From: Actinomycetes bacterium | Lineage (GTDB): Bacteria > Actinomycetota > Acidimicrobiia > Acidimicrobiales > Palsa-688 | Assembly (NCBI GenBank): GCA_021809105.1 | Contig: JAKBAM010000004.1 | Span: forward strand, 94,337 to 158,336 | Direction: 5' to 3' | DNA: 64,000 bases | Part shown: positions 52,447 through 61,282 of the stretch, one piece after another | How positions within the stretch are numbered: the stretch's first letter is position 1 | Layout: every line of letters begins with the position of its first letter | Notes under the pieces: model-generated | Database searches by the model: none | What the model saw: only the letters and a program-made list of their open reading frames with translations | Told to the model about the DNA's origin: nothing | Position numbers and translations under genes: made by a program

Positions 52447-53844
52447 ATGCCTATAGCAAGCATCAACCCTGCGACCGGGCAGACCGTCCGGATCTTCGAC
52501 GAACTGGGTGACGAGGAGGTGGAGAGACGCTTGGCGGCCGCGGCTTCCGCCTTCGCTACCTACCGCAGCACGACTTTTCGCGAACGAGCGGCGTGGATGA
52601 ACCAAGCCGCGGCGATCCTCGACGATGACGTCGAGAGGGTGGCGGCGATGATGACTCTGGAGATGGGCAAGACCCTGGCGGCGGCGCGCCAGGAGGTGGA
52701 AAAGTGCGCCAAGGCCTGCCGCTATTACGCCGAGCACGCCCAGGCGTACCTGGCCGACGAGCCCGCAGATGCCGAGGCGACCGGAGCTGTTCGGGCATAT
52801 GTCACCTACCAGCCCCTGGGGCCCGTGCTGGCTGTCATGCCGTGGAACTTCCCCCTGTGGCAGGCGATGCGCTTCGCCGCCCCCGCTTTGATGGCGGGCA
52901 ACGTGGGGCTGCTCAAGCACGCCTCCAACGTCCCCCAAACCGCCCTCTACATGGAGGAGCTCTTCGAGCGAGCGGGTTTTGCTCGCGGGGTGTTCCAAAC
53001 ATTGCTGATCGGCTCGAAGAAGGTCGATTCCATACTGCAAGACCGACGAGTAGTCGCCGCCACCTTGACCGGCTCTGGGCCAGCGGGGACAGCAGTGGCT
53101 TCCACTGCGGGCAGCCACGTGAAGCGAACGGTACTGGAGCTCGGTGGCAGCGACCCCTTTGTAGTGATGCCGTCGGCCAACGTCCAACGAGCGGCCGAGG
53201 TGGCAACCACCGCACGCCTCCTAAACAACGGCCAGTCATGTATCAACGCCAAGCGGTTCATCGTGCACGAGGCGGTCTACGAAGACTTCCAACGCTTCTT
53301 TGTTGATTCCATGTCGGCTAGAATCATGGGAGACCCCACTGACCCCGCCACCGAGGTCGGCCCGCTGGCCTCCGAGCAACAGCTGAAGGATGTCTCCGAG
53401 TTGGTCACAGACGCCATCGACAAAGGAGCGGAGGTGCTCTGCGGCGGCGACCCCCCGGGCGGACCAGGGTGGTACTACCCCCCCACCGTCTTGGCCGGGA
53501 TCACCCCTGAGATGCGAGTGCACACCGAAGAGGTCTTCGGGCCCGTCGCAACCCTCTACATGGTGGGAGGGATCGACGAGGCCATCGCTTTGGCCAACGC
53601 CACCGAGTTCGGGCTCGGCTCCAACGTCTGGACCGACGACGAGGAGGAGCGGCACCGATTCCTGCTCGACATCGAAGCGGGGATGCTGTTCTTCAACGGC
53701 AACACGACGTCCTATCCGCAGCTGCCGTTCGGGGGCATCAAGAGCTCCGGGTACGGCCGGGAGCTGTCCTCCCACGGAATCAAAGAATTTTGCAACGCGA
53801 AGACGGTGTGGATCGGACAAGGCGGAGCTTCGACCTCGGAATGA
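52447..53844 (+). CDS. gabD1: Succinate-semialdehyde dehydrogenase (NADP+), GabD1-type
   Basis: A 465-residue aldehyde dehydrogenase very close in pattern to mycobacterial GabD1: ASINPATGQTVRIFDELGDE, MTLEMGKTLAAARQEVEKCA, VMPWNFPLWQAMRFAAPALM, LKHASNVPQTALYMEELFER, catalytic Glu in VLELGGSDPFVV and catalytic Cys in NGQSCINAKRFIV. It oxidises succinic semialdehyde or related aldehydes to the acid. GAGGAG lies five bases before the ATG. First gene of the catabolic island; the amidohydrolase follows 114 bases on. Confidence 0.92.
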   Translation: MPIASINPATGQTVRIFDELGDEEVERRLAAAASAFATYRSTTFRERAAWMNQAAAILDDDVERVAAMMTLEMGKTLAAARQEVEKCAKACRYYAEHAQAYLADEPADAEATGAVRAYVTYQPLGPVLAVMPWNFPLWQAMRFAAPALMAGNVGLLKHASNVPQTALYMEELFERAGFARGVFQTLLIGSKKVDSILQDRRVVAATLTGSGPAGTAVASTAGSHVKRTVLELGGSDPFVVMPSANVQRAAEVATTARLLNNGQSCINAKRFIVHEAVYEDFQRFFVDSMSARIMGDPTDPATEVGPLASEQQLKDVSELVTDAIDKGAEVLCGGDPPGGPGWYYPPTVLAGITPEMRVHTEEVFGPVATLYMVGGIDEAIALANATEFGLGSNVWTDDEEERHRFLLDIEAGMLFFNGNTTSYPQLPFGGIKSSGYGRELSSHGIKEFCNAKTVWIGQGGASTSE

Positions 53845-53958
53845 ATCCGAGCCCCGAGAGCCCGTGGCCTACTCCTTGTGCGCAGCAGTCGCGAGGGTTA
53901 CGTTCGAGGCAGAGTGCCTTCTCATCCAACCACCTGATCCCGACAAGGAGGGCGTCTC

Positions 53959-55155
53959 ATGGCTTCACGTGCTTTGGACTTTCCGGTCTTCGACGTCGAC
54001 AACCACATGTACGAGAGCAAGGAGGCCTTCACCCGCCACCTCCCTACCCGATACAGCGGCCTGGTGCGATACGTCGAGGTCGACGGTCGGACGAAGATCG
54101 CCGTTCGCAACAAGATCAGCGACTACATCCCTAACCCGACCTTCGATGTCGTAGCGGCCCCGGGCGCCCAAGCCGACTACTTCAGGGCGGGCAACAAGGA
54201 AGGTAAGTCCCGCCGAGAGATCATGGGCAAGCCGATCCGCTCGACGGACGCCTTCCGTAATCCCGAGGCGCGGGTCAAGCTGATGGACGAGCTCGGCCTG
54301 GACCGGGCCCTCATGTGGCCCACCCTGGCCAGCCTCCTGGAGGAGCGTCTGAGCGACGATCCCGTGGCCATTCACGCGGTGATTCATGCCTTCAACCAGT
54401 GGATGTACGAGGACTGGACCTTCGGCTACGAGGATCGGATCTATCCGACCCCGGTCATCACCCTCCCGATAGTGGACGAGGCTATCCGGGAGCTCGACTG
54501 GGTCCTCGAGCGCGGTGCCAAGGTGGTGCTCATCCGGCCGGCACCTGTCCCGGGCCTGACCGGCACCCGCTCCCCCGCGCTCCCGGAGTTCGACCCCTTC
54601 TGGCAGCGCATCGCCGAGGCCGGCGTGCTGGTCGGCATGCACGCGTCCGACTCCGGATACTCCCGCCACATCAACGAATGGGAAGGTCGGCGGGAAGGCG
54701 AGATGCTCCCCTTCGCCAACAGCACCGCCTTCGAGTTGATCATGCAGCAGCAGCACCGCCCGATCTTCGACACCATGGCTTCACTGATCGGCCACGGTCT
54801 CTGCTCGAGGTTTCCGACCCTCAAGATCGCCCCGGTCGAGAATGGGTCGGCCTGGGTGCGGCCGCTCCTCCACGAGCTCGCCGACCTCTACGAGAAGCAT
54901 CCGCACGTCTTCGACGAGGATCCAGTAGCCGTCTTCAAGCGCAATATCTTCGTGCACCCGTTCCACGAGGAAGACCCGAAGGAGCTCGTCAACTTGCTGG
55001 GCGACGGTCAGGTCCTGTTCGGTTCGGACTACCCGCACCCCGAGGGCCTGGCCGACCCCCTGGAGTTCGTCGACGAGCTCGAGGGCCTGCCGATCGAGTC
55101 CGTGAGCAAGGTCATGGGCGGCAACCTGGCTCGACTAGTCGGCGTCGCGGCCTGA
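53959..55155 (+). CDS. Amidohydrolase-2 family metal-dependent hydrolase
   Basis: A 398-residue TIM-barrel protein of the amidohydrolase-2 family (PF04909 type; includes ACMS decarboxylase and LigW). The N-terminal metal motif is FPVFDVDNHMYESKEAF (D-x-D-x-H variant), and the C-terminal GQVLFGSDYPHPEGLADPLE has the metal/catalytic Asp; DRALMWPTLASLLEERL and LVGMHASDSGYSRHINEWEG lie between. It may decarboxylate or hydrate a ring-derived acid, but no substrate is known. The paralogue at 55.2-56.4 kb is divergent, with one base between stops. Confidence 0.88.
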   Translation: MASRALDFPVFDVDNHMYESKEAFTRHLPTRYSGLVRYVEVDGRTKIAVRNKISDYIPNPTFDVVAAPGAQADYFRAGNKEGKSRREIMGKPIRSTDAFRNPEARVKLMDELGLDRALMWPTLASLLEERLSDDPVAIHAVIHAFNQWMYEDWTFGYEDRIYPTPVITLPIVDEAIRELDWVLERGAKVVLIRPAPVPGLTGTRSPALPEFDPFWQRIAEAGVLVGMHASDSGYSRHINEWEGRREGEMLPFANSTAFELIMQQQHRPIFDTMASLIGHGLCSRFPTLKIAPVENGSAWVRPLLHELADLYEKHPHVFDEDPVAVFKRNIFVHPFHEEDPKELVNLLGDGQVLFGSDYPHPEGLADPLEFVDELEGLPIESVSKVMGGNLARLVGVAA

Positions 55156-55156
55156 A

Positions 55157-56443
55157 CTATTCAGGCGCGGCGCTCAACCGTCCGAGGTCGATGGCGCGGG
55201 TCGCCTTGGGGCCATTTTGCGACACGCGCTTGGTCGAGCGGATAGCGGTGTCGACGCCAGCGGCGTTGGCCCGCAAAGCACCCACGGTGGCGCGCGCTCG
55301 TGGGATGGAAGTGAATGGATCGTAGCTGTAGGCCTTCATCGCGTTCAGGTGCGTTATCCGGTCTATGTCATGGTCGGAGACGCCATCTAGGTGCTTCATG
55401 ACCGACTCTGGAGACTGGGGCCACGCTGAGTCGGAATGCGGATAGTCACACTCCCAGCAGACGTTATCCATGTTTAGTTTGGAGCGACTCTCCACGCCGA
55501 AGTGATCGTCTATGAAACAAAGGATCACATGTTCGTGGAAGACGTCGCTCGGCAAGCGGTCACCGAAGTCCTGGCCGGTCCAAGCGTGATGGCGCTGGTA
55601 TGTGAAGTCGATCCGCTCCAAGAAGTAGGGAACCCAACCAATCCCTCCCTCCGAGAGGGCCACCTTGAGGTCAGGGAACTTACGGAAGATCGGCGACCAG
55701 ATGAGATCGGTGGCACACTGCACGATGTTGATCGGGGTGAGTGTTATGAGGACGTCGATCGGCGCATCCGCAGAGGTGACGACCGTGACCGAGGACGACC
55801 CGATGTGCAGGCAGGGCACGACGCCCTCGTCCGAGCAGGCCTTCCAGAAGGGATCCCAGTGGTCGGAGTGCAGGCTCGGCCACCCCAATTTGGCCGGATT
55901 CTCCGAAAACGTGACAGCATGGGCGCCCTTGGCGGCCGTGCGCCGCACCTCAGCTGCCAGGACCTCCGGGTCCCAGATCGCTGGCAGTGGGCAGGGTATG
56001 AATCGCCCGGGATGGGACCCGCACCACTGGTCGATGTGCCAGTCGTTGTACGCCCTCACCATGGCCAGTGCCACAGCCTTGTCCTCAGTCCGAGCGAAGA
56101 GTTGGCCGCAGAACTGAGGGAACGAGGGGAAGCACAAGGAACCCAGGATGCCGTTGGCATCCATGTCCCGCACCCGCTCGTTGATGTCGTAGGTTCCCGC
56201 ACGCAGCTCTTCGAAGGATGTCGGCTCCAGCCCGTATTCCTCGGGGGGACGGCCGGCCACGGCGTTCAAGGCAACATTCGTCAGGACCTGGCCCTCGTAC
56301 TCCCAGGCGTTGGTCCCGTCCGGGTTCGTGATGAACTTGGGAGCGAGGTCCGCGTACTTGGAGGGCAGCCGACCCTCGAACAGGTCGGGCGGCTCTACCA
56401 CGTGGTCGTCCACACTGACCAGCACCATGTCTTCGAGCTTCAT
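55157..56443 (-). CDS. Amidohydrolase-2 family metal-dependent hydrolase (second copy)
   Basis: A 428-residue amidohydrolase-2 protein. The metal motif is VSVDDHVVEPPDLFEGRLPS (D-D-H-x-x-E), and the C-terminal block is DNVCWECDYPHSDSAWPQSP with the catalytic Asp. RVRDMDANGILGSLCFPSFP and GGIGWVPYFLERIDFTYQRH lie between. It differs substantially from its neighbour (different N-termini and loops), so the two are ancient paralogues rather than a recent duplication. Such pairs occur in P450/CoA catabolic islands. Substrate unknown; convergent with the first copy. Confidence 0.88.
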   Translation of the reverse strand: MKLEDMVLVSVDDHVVEPPDLFEGRLPSKYADLAPKFITNPDGTNAWEYEGQVLTNVALNAVAGRPPEEYGLEPTSFEELRAGTYDINERVRDMDANGILGSLCFPSFPQFCGQLFARTEDKAVALAMVRAYNDWHIDQWCGSHPGRFIPCPLPAIWDPEVLAAEVRRTAAKGAHAVTFSENPAKLGWPSLHSDHWDPFWKACSDEGVVPCLHIGSSSVTVVTSADAPIDVLITLTPINIVQCATDLIWSPIFRKFPDLKVALSEGGIGWVPYFLERIDFTYQRHHAWTGQDFGDRLPSDVFHEHVILCFIDDHFGVESRSKLNMDNVCWECDYPHSDSAWPQSPESVMKHLDGVSDHDIDRITHLNAMKAYSYDPFTSIPRARATVGALRANAAGVDTAIRSTKRVSQNGPKATRAIDLGRLSAAPE

Positions 56444-56623
56444 CGCTTACCCCCCGGGGTGGTGACGCTTGGCAGCTACAGGGAGTCGTCCGGACGTCTC
56501 CCCTCCCCGAGACTATCTTGCACGCCGAGATGGGATGCGCCACCCTGTCGAGCCGCTCGACTCGCGCCACCCCTTACCTGCGAGCCTCTCGCGGAGAGGG
56601 CCCGTTCACCCCAGGAGGAAGCA

Positions 56624-58117
56624 ATGAGCACAACGCCAACCGTAACCCCGGCTTCGGGCGAGTCCCGAATGCTCATCGACGGCCAGCTCGTCGATGCCCG
56701 GTCCGGCAAGACGTTCGACAACGTCAACCCGGCGACCGAGCAGACGATCGGGCAAGTGGCCGACGCATCCTCTGAAGATGTCAGCGACGCAATCGCCGCA
56801 GCGCGGCGCGCCTTCGACACGTCCGACTGGGCGACCAACCATGCCCTACGCCGGCGATGCCTCGAGCAGCTGCACGCGGCCGCCGTCGAAGTTCAAGAGC
56901 AGATCCGCTCGGAGCTGATCGCGGAAGTCGGCTGCCCGATCGCGGTCACCCGGCTGGCGCAGCTCGACGCGCCGTTGGCCGACGGGCTGCTGTGGCCTGC
57001 CCGGACCATCGACAGCTTCGAGTGGGAACGACCCCTCGCCGATGCCGAGGCGTTCGGCGTTCCGAGCTGGCGACGGGTAGTCAAGGAGCCGGCTGGGGTG
57101 GTCGGGGCCATCATCCCGTGGAACTATCCCACCGAGATCCTCATCAACAAGCTGGGCCAAGCCCTCGCCACCGGCAACACGGTGGTCGTCAAGCCCGCCC
57201 CCGACACGCCTTGGAGCGCGACCCGCTTCGGGCAACTGATCGCCGAACGCACTGACATCCCAGCAGGCGTGGTCAACGTCGTGACTTCCTCCGATCACCT
57301 AGTCGGCGAGCAACTGGTCACCGACGCTCGGGTCGACCTGATCTCCTTCACCGGGTCCACCGCCACTGGCCGGCGTATCATGGCCCAGGGCGCCCCCACG
57401 ATGAAGCGCCTCTTCCTCGAGCTGGGGGGCAAGTCGGCACACATCGTGCTCGACGACGCCGACCTGGAGGCGACCCTGGGATTCGCCGCCTTCGGCGCCT
57501 GCATGCATGCCGGGCAGGGGTGCGCCATGCTCACGCGGGTGCTCCTGCCCCGGGCCCGCTACGACCAAGGGCTCGACGTCATCGCCAACAGTTTCAGCAT
57601 GGTGGCCTACGGCGATCCGACTGATCCTAATGTCATCCAGGGACCTCAGATCAGCTCCCGCCAGCGCGAGCGAGTGCTCGGCTACATCGATAAAGGGTTG
57701 TCGGAGGGAGCCCGACTGGTGGTCGGAGGTGGGCGGCCCGAGCATCTCCCGGTCGGCTGGTACGTGGAGCCGACGCTGTTCGCTGACGTCGACAACTCGA
57801 TGACCATCGCCCAGGAAGAAATCTTCGGGCCGGTGCTGGTCGTCATTCCCTACGACGACGAGGACGACGCGGTCCGCATAGCCAACGACAGCCCCTATGG
57901 CCTGTCCGGAGCGGTGAGCGCACAGTCCGAAGAGCGCGCGCTGGCTGTCGCGCGCAGGATCCGATCGGGGACGGTCTCGGTCAACGGAGGCGTCTACTAC
58001 GGTGCCGACTCGCCATTCGGTGGCTACAAGCAGAGCGGGGTCGGTCGCCAAAACGGCATCGAGGGTTTCGATCAATACTGCGAGACCAAAGTCATCTCGG
58101 GGTCTGCCACCCCCTGA
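56624..58117 (+). CDS. Aldehyde dehydrogenase family protein
   Basis: A 497-residue NAD(P)+-dependent aldehyde dehydrogenase. The N-terminal RMLIDGQLVDARSGKTFDNV, VGAIIPWNYPTEILINKLGQ, catalytic Glu in FLELGGKSAHIVL and Cys in HAGQGCAMLTRVLL are clear, as is EEIFGPVLVVIPYDDEDDAV. It would oxidise an aldehyde from the adjacent P450 chemistry to the acid. AGGAGG lies six bases before the ATG, one of the best ribosome sites here. It converges with the first P450. Confidence 0.92.
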   Translation: MSTTPTVTPASGESRMLIDGQLVDARSGKTFDNVNPATEQTIGQVADASSEDVSDAIAAARRAFDTSDWATNHALRRRCLEQLHAAAVEVQEQIRSELIAEVGCPIAVTRLAQLDAPLADGLLWPARTIDSFEWERPLADAEAFGVPSWRRVVKEPAGVVGAIIPWNYPTEILINKLGQALATGNTVVVKPAPDTPWSATRFGQLIAERTDIPAGVVNVVTSSDHLVGEQLVTDARVDLISFTGSTATGRRIMAQGAPTMKRLFLELGGKSAHIVLDDADLEATLGFAAFGACMHAGQGCAMLTRVLLPRARYDQGLDVIANSFSMVAYGDPTDPNVIQGPQISSRQRERVLGYIDKGLSEGARLVVGGGRPEHLPVGWYVEPTLFADVDNSMTIAQEEIFGPVLVVIPYDDEDDAVRIANDSPYGLSGAVSAQSEERALAVARRIRSGTVSVNGGVYYGADSPFGGYKQSGVGRQNGIEGFDQYCETKVISGSATP

Positions 58118-58125
58118 CGCTTCTG

Positions 58126-59352
58126 CTAAGCGGTCTGCGAAGAGACTGGCACATGGCTGTAGCCGGCCACGTTGGACATCTGTACCCGCCGTAGCCCCTC
58201 GGCATCGACTGCGAAGTTGGGCCAACGACGCGCAATCTCCTCCAGGGCCACCCTGCTCTCCAGGCGGGCCAACGCCGCACCTAGGCAGCTATGGATGCCG
58301 AGGCCTAGTCCGAGCGCCTGGCGAGGAGGTCGACGGATGTCGAAACGGTCTGGCTGATCGTAGACCCGCTCGTCGCGCGTCGCCGACCCGGTGAGCAACA
58401 GAACCGGATGACCCGCGGGGATCGTGACTCCCTGCCACTCCGAGTCTCGTACCGAGAACCGACCCTGGTACTGCGAGGGGGGTTGGAAGCGCAATATCTC
58501 CTCCACTGCGTTCGGAATGAGCGAAGCATCCGCAACGATGTCAGACCACTGATCGGGATGCTGCGCGAACAACACCCACGCGTTGCCCACCAGCTTGGTG
58601 ACCGTCTCTGCCCCGGCGCCCCCGAGCAGGCTGGCGAACCCCGCGATCTCCCCGTCGTCGAGCCGCGTCTTCGACCCGTCGACTCGCTCCATCTCGACCT
58701 CGGTCATCTGGGTGAGCATGTCGTCGCCCGGATGCCGACGCTTCTCCTGTGCCAGCGCGAAGAAGTACGCGCCCGAGTCGGCGGCCGCCTGCTGACCCTC
58801 TGGGGTGGGATACATCTCACCCGCTTCTCGGTGGAGGCTGAGGTCCAGCCAATGCCGGATCTGCTGGCGGTCCGCCTCCGGCACGCCCAGGATCCGGGAA
58901 ATAATCTCGACCGGAAACAGCGCCGAGAAGTCATCGACGCCGTCGAACGTGTCACGGCCCAGCAAACCATCCGCAAAGCCCGAGATCACTTCCCGAATCA
59001 TCGGCTCCATGGCAAGCATCGCTCGTGGGGTGAACACCCGGCTGAAGAGCCCGCGCATCCGATCATGGTCCGGGGGGTCCATCATGATGATCGATCGGTA
59101 AGCCCGGATGAGCTCCGGATCGAGCCGCAACGTCGCGAGGTCGACGCCGTGCGTGCTCGAAAAGGTCTGCCAATCCTTGTGGGCGGCGCTGACGTCCTCG
59201 TTGAGGGCCAACGCCCAGAACCCATAGGAGGGGTTGAAGTGCACCGGGGCCTCATCGCGAAGGCGCCGGTAGAGGTCATACGGGTCGTTGAAGTAGGTGG
59301 GCGAGAACGGGTCGAACACCACCGGCTCTCCGATATCGACGGCTGACTTCAT
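58126..59352 (-). CDS. Cytochrome P450 (first)
   Basis: A 408-residue bacterial P450 monooxygenase. The heme-ligand Cys356 is in LGLGLGIHSCLGAALARLE; the ExxR motif is in AVEEILRFQPPSQYQGRF; the I-helix acid-alcohol pair is SLLGGAGAETVTKLV (E-T). It hydroxylates a substrate with electrons from a ferredoxin, plausibly the one encoded at 60.8-61.0 kb. GGGA lies six bases before the ATG; a GTG four codons upstream is the alternative. It follows the second P450 on the same strand. Confidence 0.94.
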   Translation of the reverse strand: MKSAVDIGEPVVFDPFSPTYFNDPYDLYRRLRDEAPVHFNPSYGFWALALNEDVSAAHKDWQTFSSTHGVDLATLRLDPELIRAYRSIIMMDPPDHDRMRGLFSRVFTPRAMLAMEPMIREVISGFADGLLGRDTFDGVDDFSALFPVEIISRILGVPEADRQQIRHWLDLSLHREAGEMYPTPEGQQAAADSGAYFFALAQEKRRHPGDDMLTQMTEVEMERVDGSKTRLDDGEIAGFASLLGGAGAETVTKLVGNAWVLFAQHPDQWSDIVADASLIPNAVEEILRFQPPSQYQGRFSVRDSEWQGVTIPAGHPVLLLTGSATRDERVYDQPDRFDIRRPPRQALGLGLGIHSCLGAALARLESRVALEEIARRWPNFAVDAEGLRRVQMSNVAGYSHVPVSSQTA

Positions 59353-59414
59353 CCAAGATCCCACTTTCCACGATATCTGTTGCGGTTAGACGGTCGAGAC
59401 GAGTGCAGAGCCAT

Positions 59415-60764
59415 TCAGGACGCGCGCTCGGTCGCAGAGGCGCGGGTGATGGGTGCAGCCAACTGTTCGTCGTCGATCACCCTCTGCCATGCGGCCAAGG
59501 TGTCGTCGAGCGATGGACCCTGTCGCCGGCCAGGCGTGAAGGTGGCGGGCAGGTGCTTCATGCCGTTGATCACCCCGATGGTGTCGTAATGCACCGCGCC
59601 ATCCGGGACGCAGACGTAATCGGGCATGCGTTTCAGGACTGCGGTCAGCATGATCTTGAACGTCGAACGGGCGACGTTAGAGCCGATGCAGCGGTGGACG
59701 CCCAGGCCAAAGCTCGTATGGCGGTTTCCGGGCCGGTCGAGCTGGATGACGTCGGGGTTGGGGAAAACCGACGGATCACGGTTGGCCATCGCCCACGACA
59801 GCCACAACCGGTCCCTCTCCTGCAGCTTGCGGCCCGACAGCTCGTAGTCGCAGGTGACGGTCCGACCGTCACCTGGTGCGGGCGTGTAGAAGCGGAGGAA
59901 CTCCTCCGTGGCCGGCCCCAGAAGTCTGTCAAGGTCGTGGCGTAGCCGGTCACGCTGATCGGGGTGATCGCCCAGCCACTCGAGGCTGTGGGCTGTGAGG
60001 GCGGTCGTGGTGTCGAAACCTCCTCCAATGAGCAGCATCAGCGTGTCGCGGATGTCGTCGTCCGACGGTGCCACCCCGCCGACGTCGCCCTTGATGAGCC
60101 CGTCGACCATCCCCGGCCGCGGGTTGGCGCGGACATCTGCGATCGACTCGGTCATCCGCATGCCCATGGCGATGCTGATCTCGGTGACGCGGGGCATGTC
60201 AGGCGAGTCGGGCGGGGTGTAGACGCCGGCGTGGGCAGGCTCGCAGTAGACCACCCAGTCCGTCAGCGGCAGCCCCATCAAGGCCAACGTCATGACAGCG
60301 GGTGTGATGTTGGCGAGGTCGTCGACGAAGTCGATGGACCCGGTCTCGATCCGGGCGTCGATCGCCGCCCTGGTCACATCCTCGGTCATCGCGGACCAGC
60401 GAGCGATGGCCGCTGGCGACAGGTAGGGGTCGAGGATGCGTCGGTAATCCTGCTGCGCCGGAGGATCCATCTCAAGGAAGCCGCCTCGGGTTCTGTGCTC
60501 CCGTCCCTGTGGGGGGATGCTGATCCCCTGATAGCCGGTAGCGGTGCCCGTGACGTCGTGATCGTTGGACAGCAGCGTCGGGTTTCGGGCGATCTCGAAA
60601 ACTTCGCTGTAGCCGCTCGCCACCCAGTGGCCGCCGTAGCTGTCGGTCCAGGCCACAGGGCACCTGGCGTGGAGGTCGTGGGTGATGTCCTCGAACGCAT
60701 CGATGTAGCCGGGCGCGTGCCGGTCGAAGTGCACCGGCGCTTCCTTTTCCCCCTCAATGGCCAT
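59415..60764 (-). CDS. Cytochrome P450 (second)
   Basis: A 449-residue P450. Heme Cys359 is in SFGLGVHRCIGSNVARSTFK, the I-helix is LLIGGGFDTTTALTAHSLEW and the ExxR is in TEEFLRFYTPAPGDGR; MDPPAQQDYRRILDPYLSP is the C-helix region. It has a ~70-residue C-terminal extension beyond the core. It is unlike the first P450, so the two probably act on different positions or substrates. AGGGAGG lies nine bases before ATG 60764. The ferredoxin gene starts 57 bases downstream in the sense of the + strand, that is, upstream in transcription, so ferredoxin, this P450 and the first P450 read in one direction. Confidence 0.94.
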   Translation of the reverse strand: MAIEGEKEAPVHFDRHAPGYIDAFEDITHDLHARCPVAWTDSYGGHWVASGYSEVFEIARNPTLLSNDHDVTGTATGYQGISIPPQGREHRTRGGFLEMDPPAQQDYRRILDPYLSPAAIARWSAMTEDVTRAAIDARIETGSIDFVDDLANITPAVMTLALMGLPLTDWVVYCEPAHAGVYTPPDSPDMPRVTEISIAMGMRMTESIADVRANPRPGMVDGLIKGDVGGVAPSDDDIRDTLMLLIGGGFDTTTALTAHSLEWLGDHPDQRDRLRHDLDRLLGPATEEFLRFYTPAPGDGRTVTCDYELSGRKLQERDRLWLSWAMANRDPSVFPNPDVIQLDRPGNRHTSFGLGVHRCIGSNVARSTFKIMLTAVLKRMPDYVCVPDGAVHYDTIGVINGMKHLPATFTPGRRQGPSLDDTLAAWQRVIDDEQLAAPITRASATERAS

Positions 60765-60821
60765 GCTGATCTTCCTCCCTTTCGACACTGATAACTCGGG
60801 GGCGGTGCCGGTACTCCAGGC

Positions 60822-61016
60822 TCAGTCCGTGATGATGACGGCCTGCTCGGGGCAACTGCTAGCTGCGGCGCGCACGGCGCCTTCCATCTCAGATGGGACC
60901 TGCTCGGTCACAGCCTGAGCATGGCCGTCGAAGTCGCTCAACTCGAACATTTCGGGGGCAGCCATCGCGCACAGCGTGTGCCCTTGGCACTTGGTCTCGT
61001 CTACTCGTACCTTCAC
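60822..61016 (-). CDS. P450-type [3Fe-4S]/[4Fe-4S] ferredoxin
   Basis: A 64-residue ferredoxin. The cluster motif is C10-x2-H13-x2-C16...C54-P (DETKCQGHTLCAMAAPEMF and ASSCPEQAV), the C-x2-H-x2-C...CP arrangement of actinobacterial ferredoxins that donate electrons to P450s. The His in place of the second Cys usually means a 3Fe-4S cluster. AGGAG lies seven bases before the GTG. It is the first gene of the P450 group, the natural redox partner of one or both. Confidence 0.9.
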   Translation of the reverse strand: MKVRVDETKCQGHTLCAMAAPEMFELSDFDGHAQAVTEQVPSEMEGAVRAAASSCPEQAVIITD

Positions 61017-61282
61017 CGGCCCACTCCTGCGCCAATTGGGATAGGGACTCACGGCTACGACCCACGACGCGAAACCCCTGTCCCCCGATTGTGCAAACCG
61101 TACCATGCCCGACGTCGACGTCGAGGTCAGAACCCGTCCCTGGGGACCGGGCAGGACGGGACGGACCACGGTTGACGGGCACGGGAGACGCGGCAAGACT
61201 CCGCCCCGAGCAACCACGGACCTGACCTCGCGTTCTTGCGGAGAGGTTGGAGGTCCTCTAGCGCAGGGAGTCGTTTCCAGCC

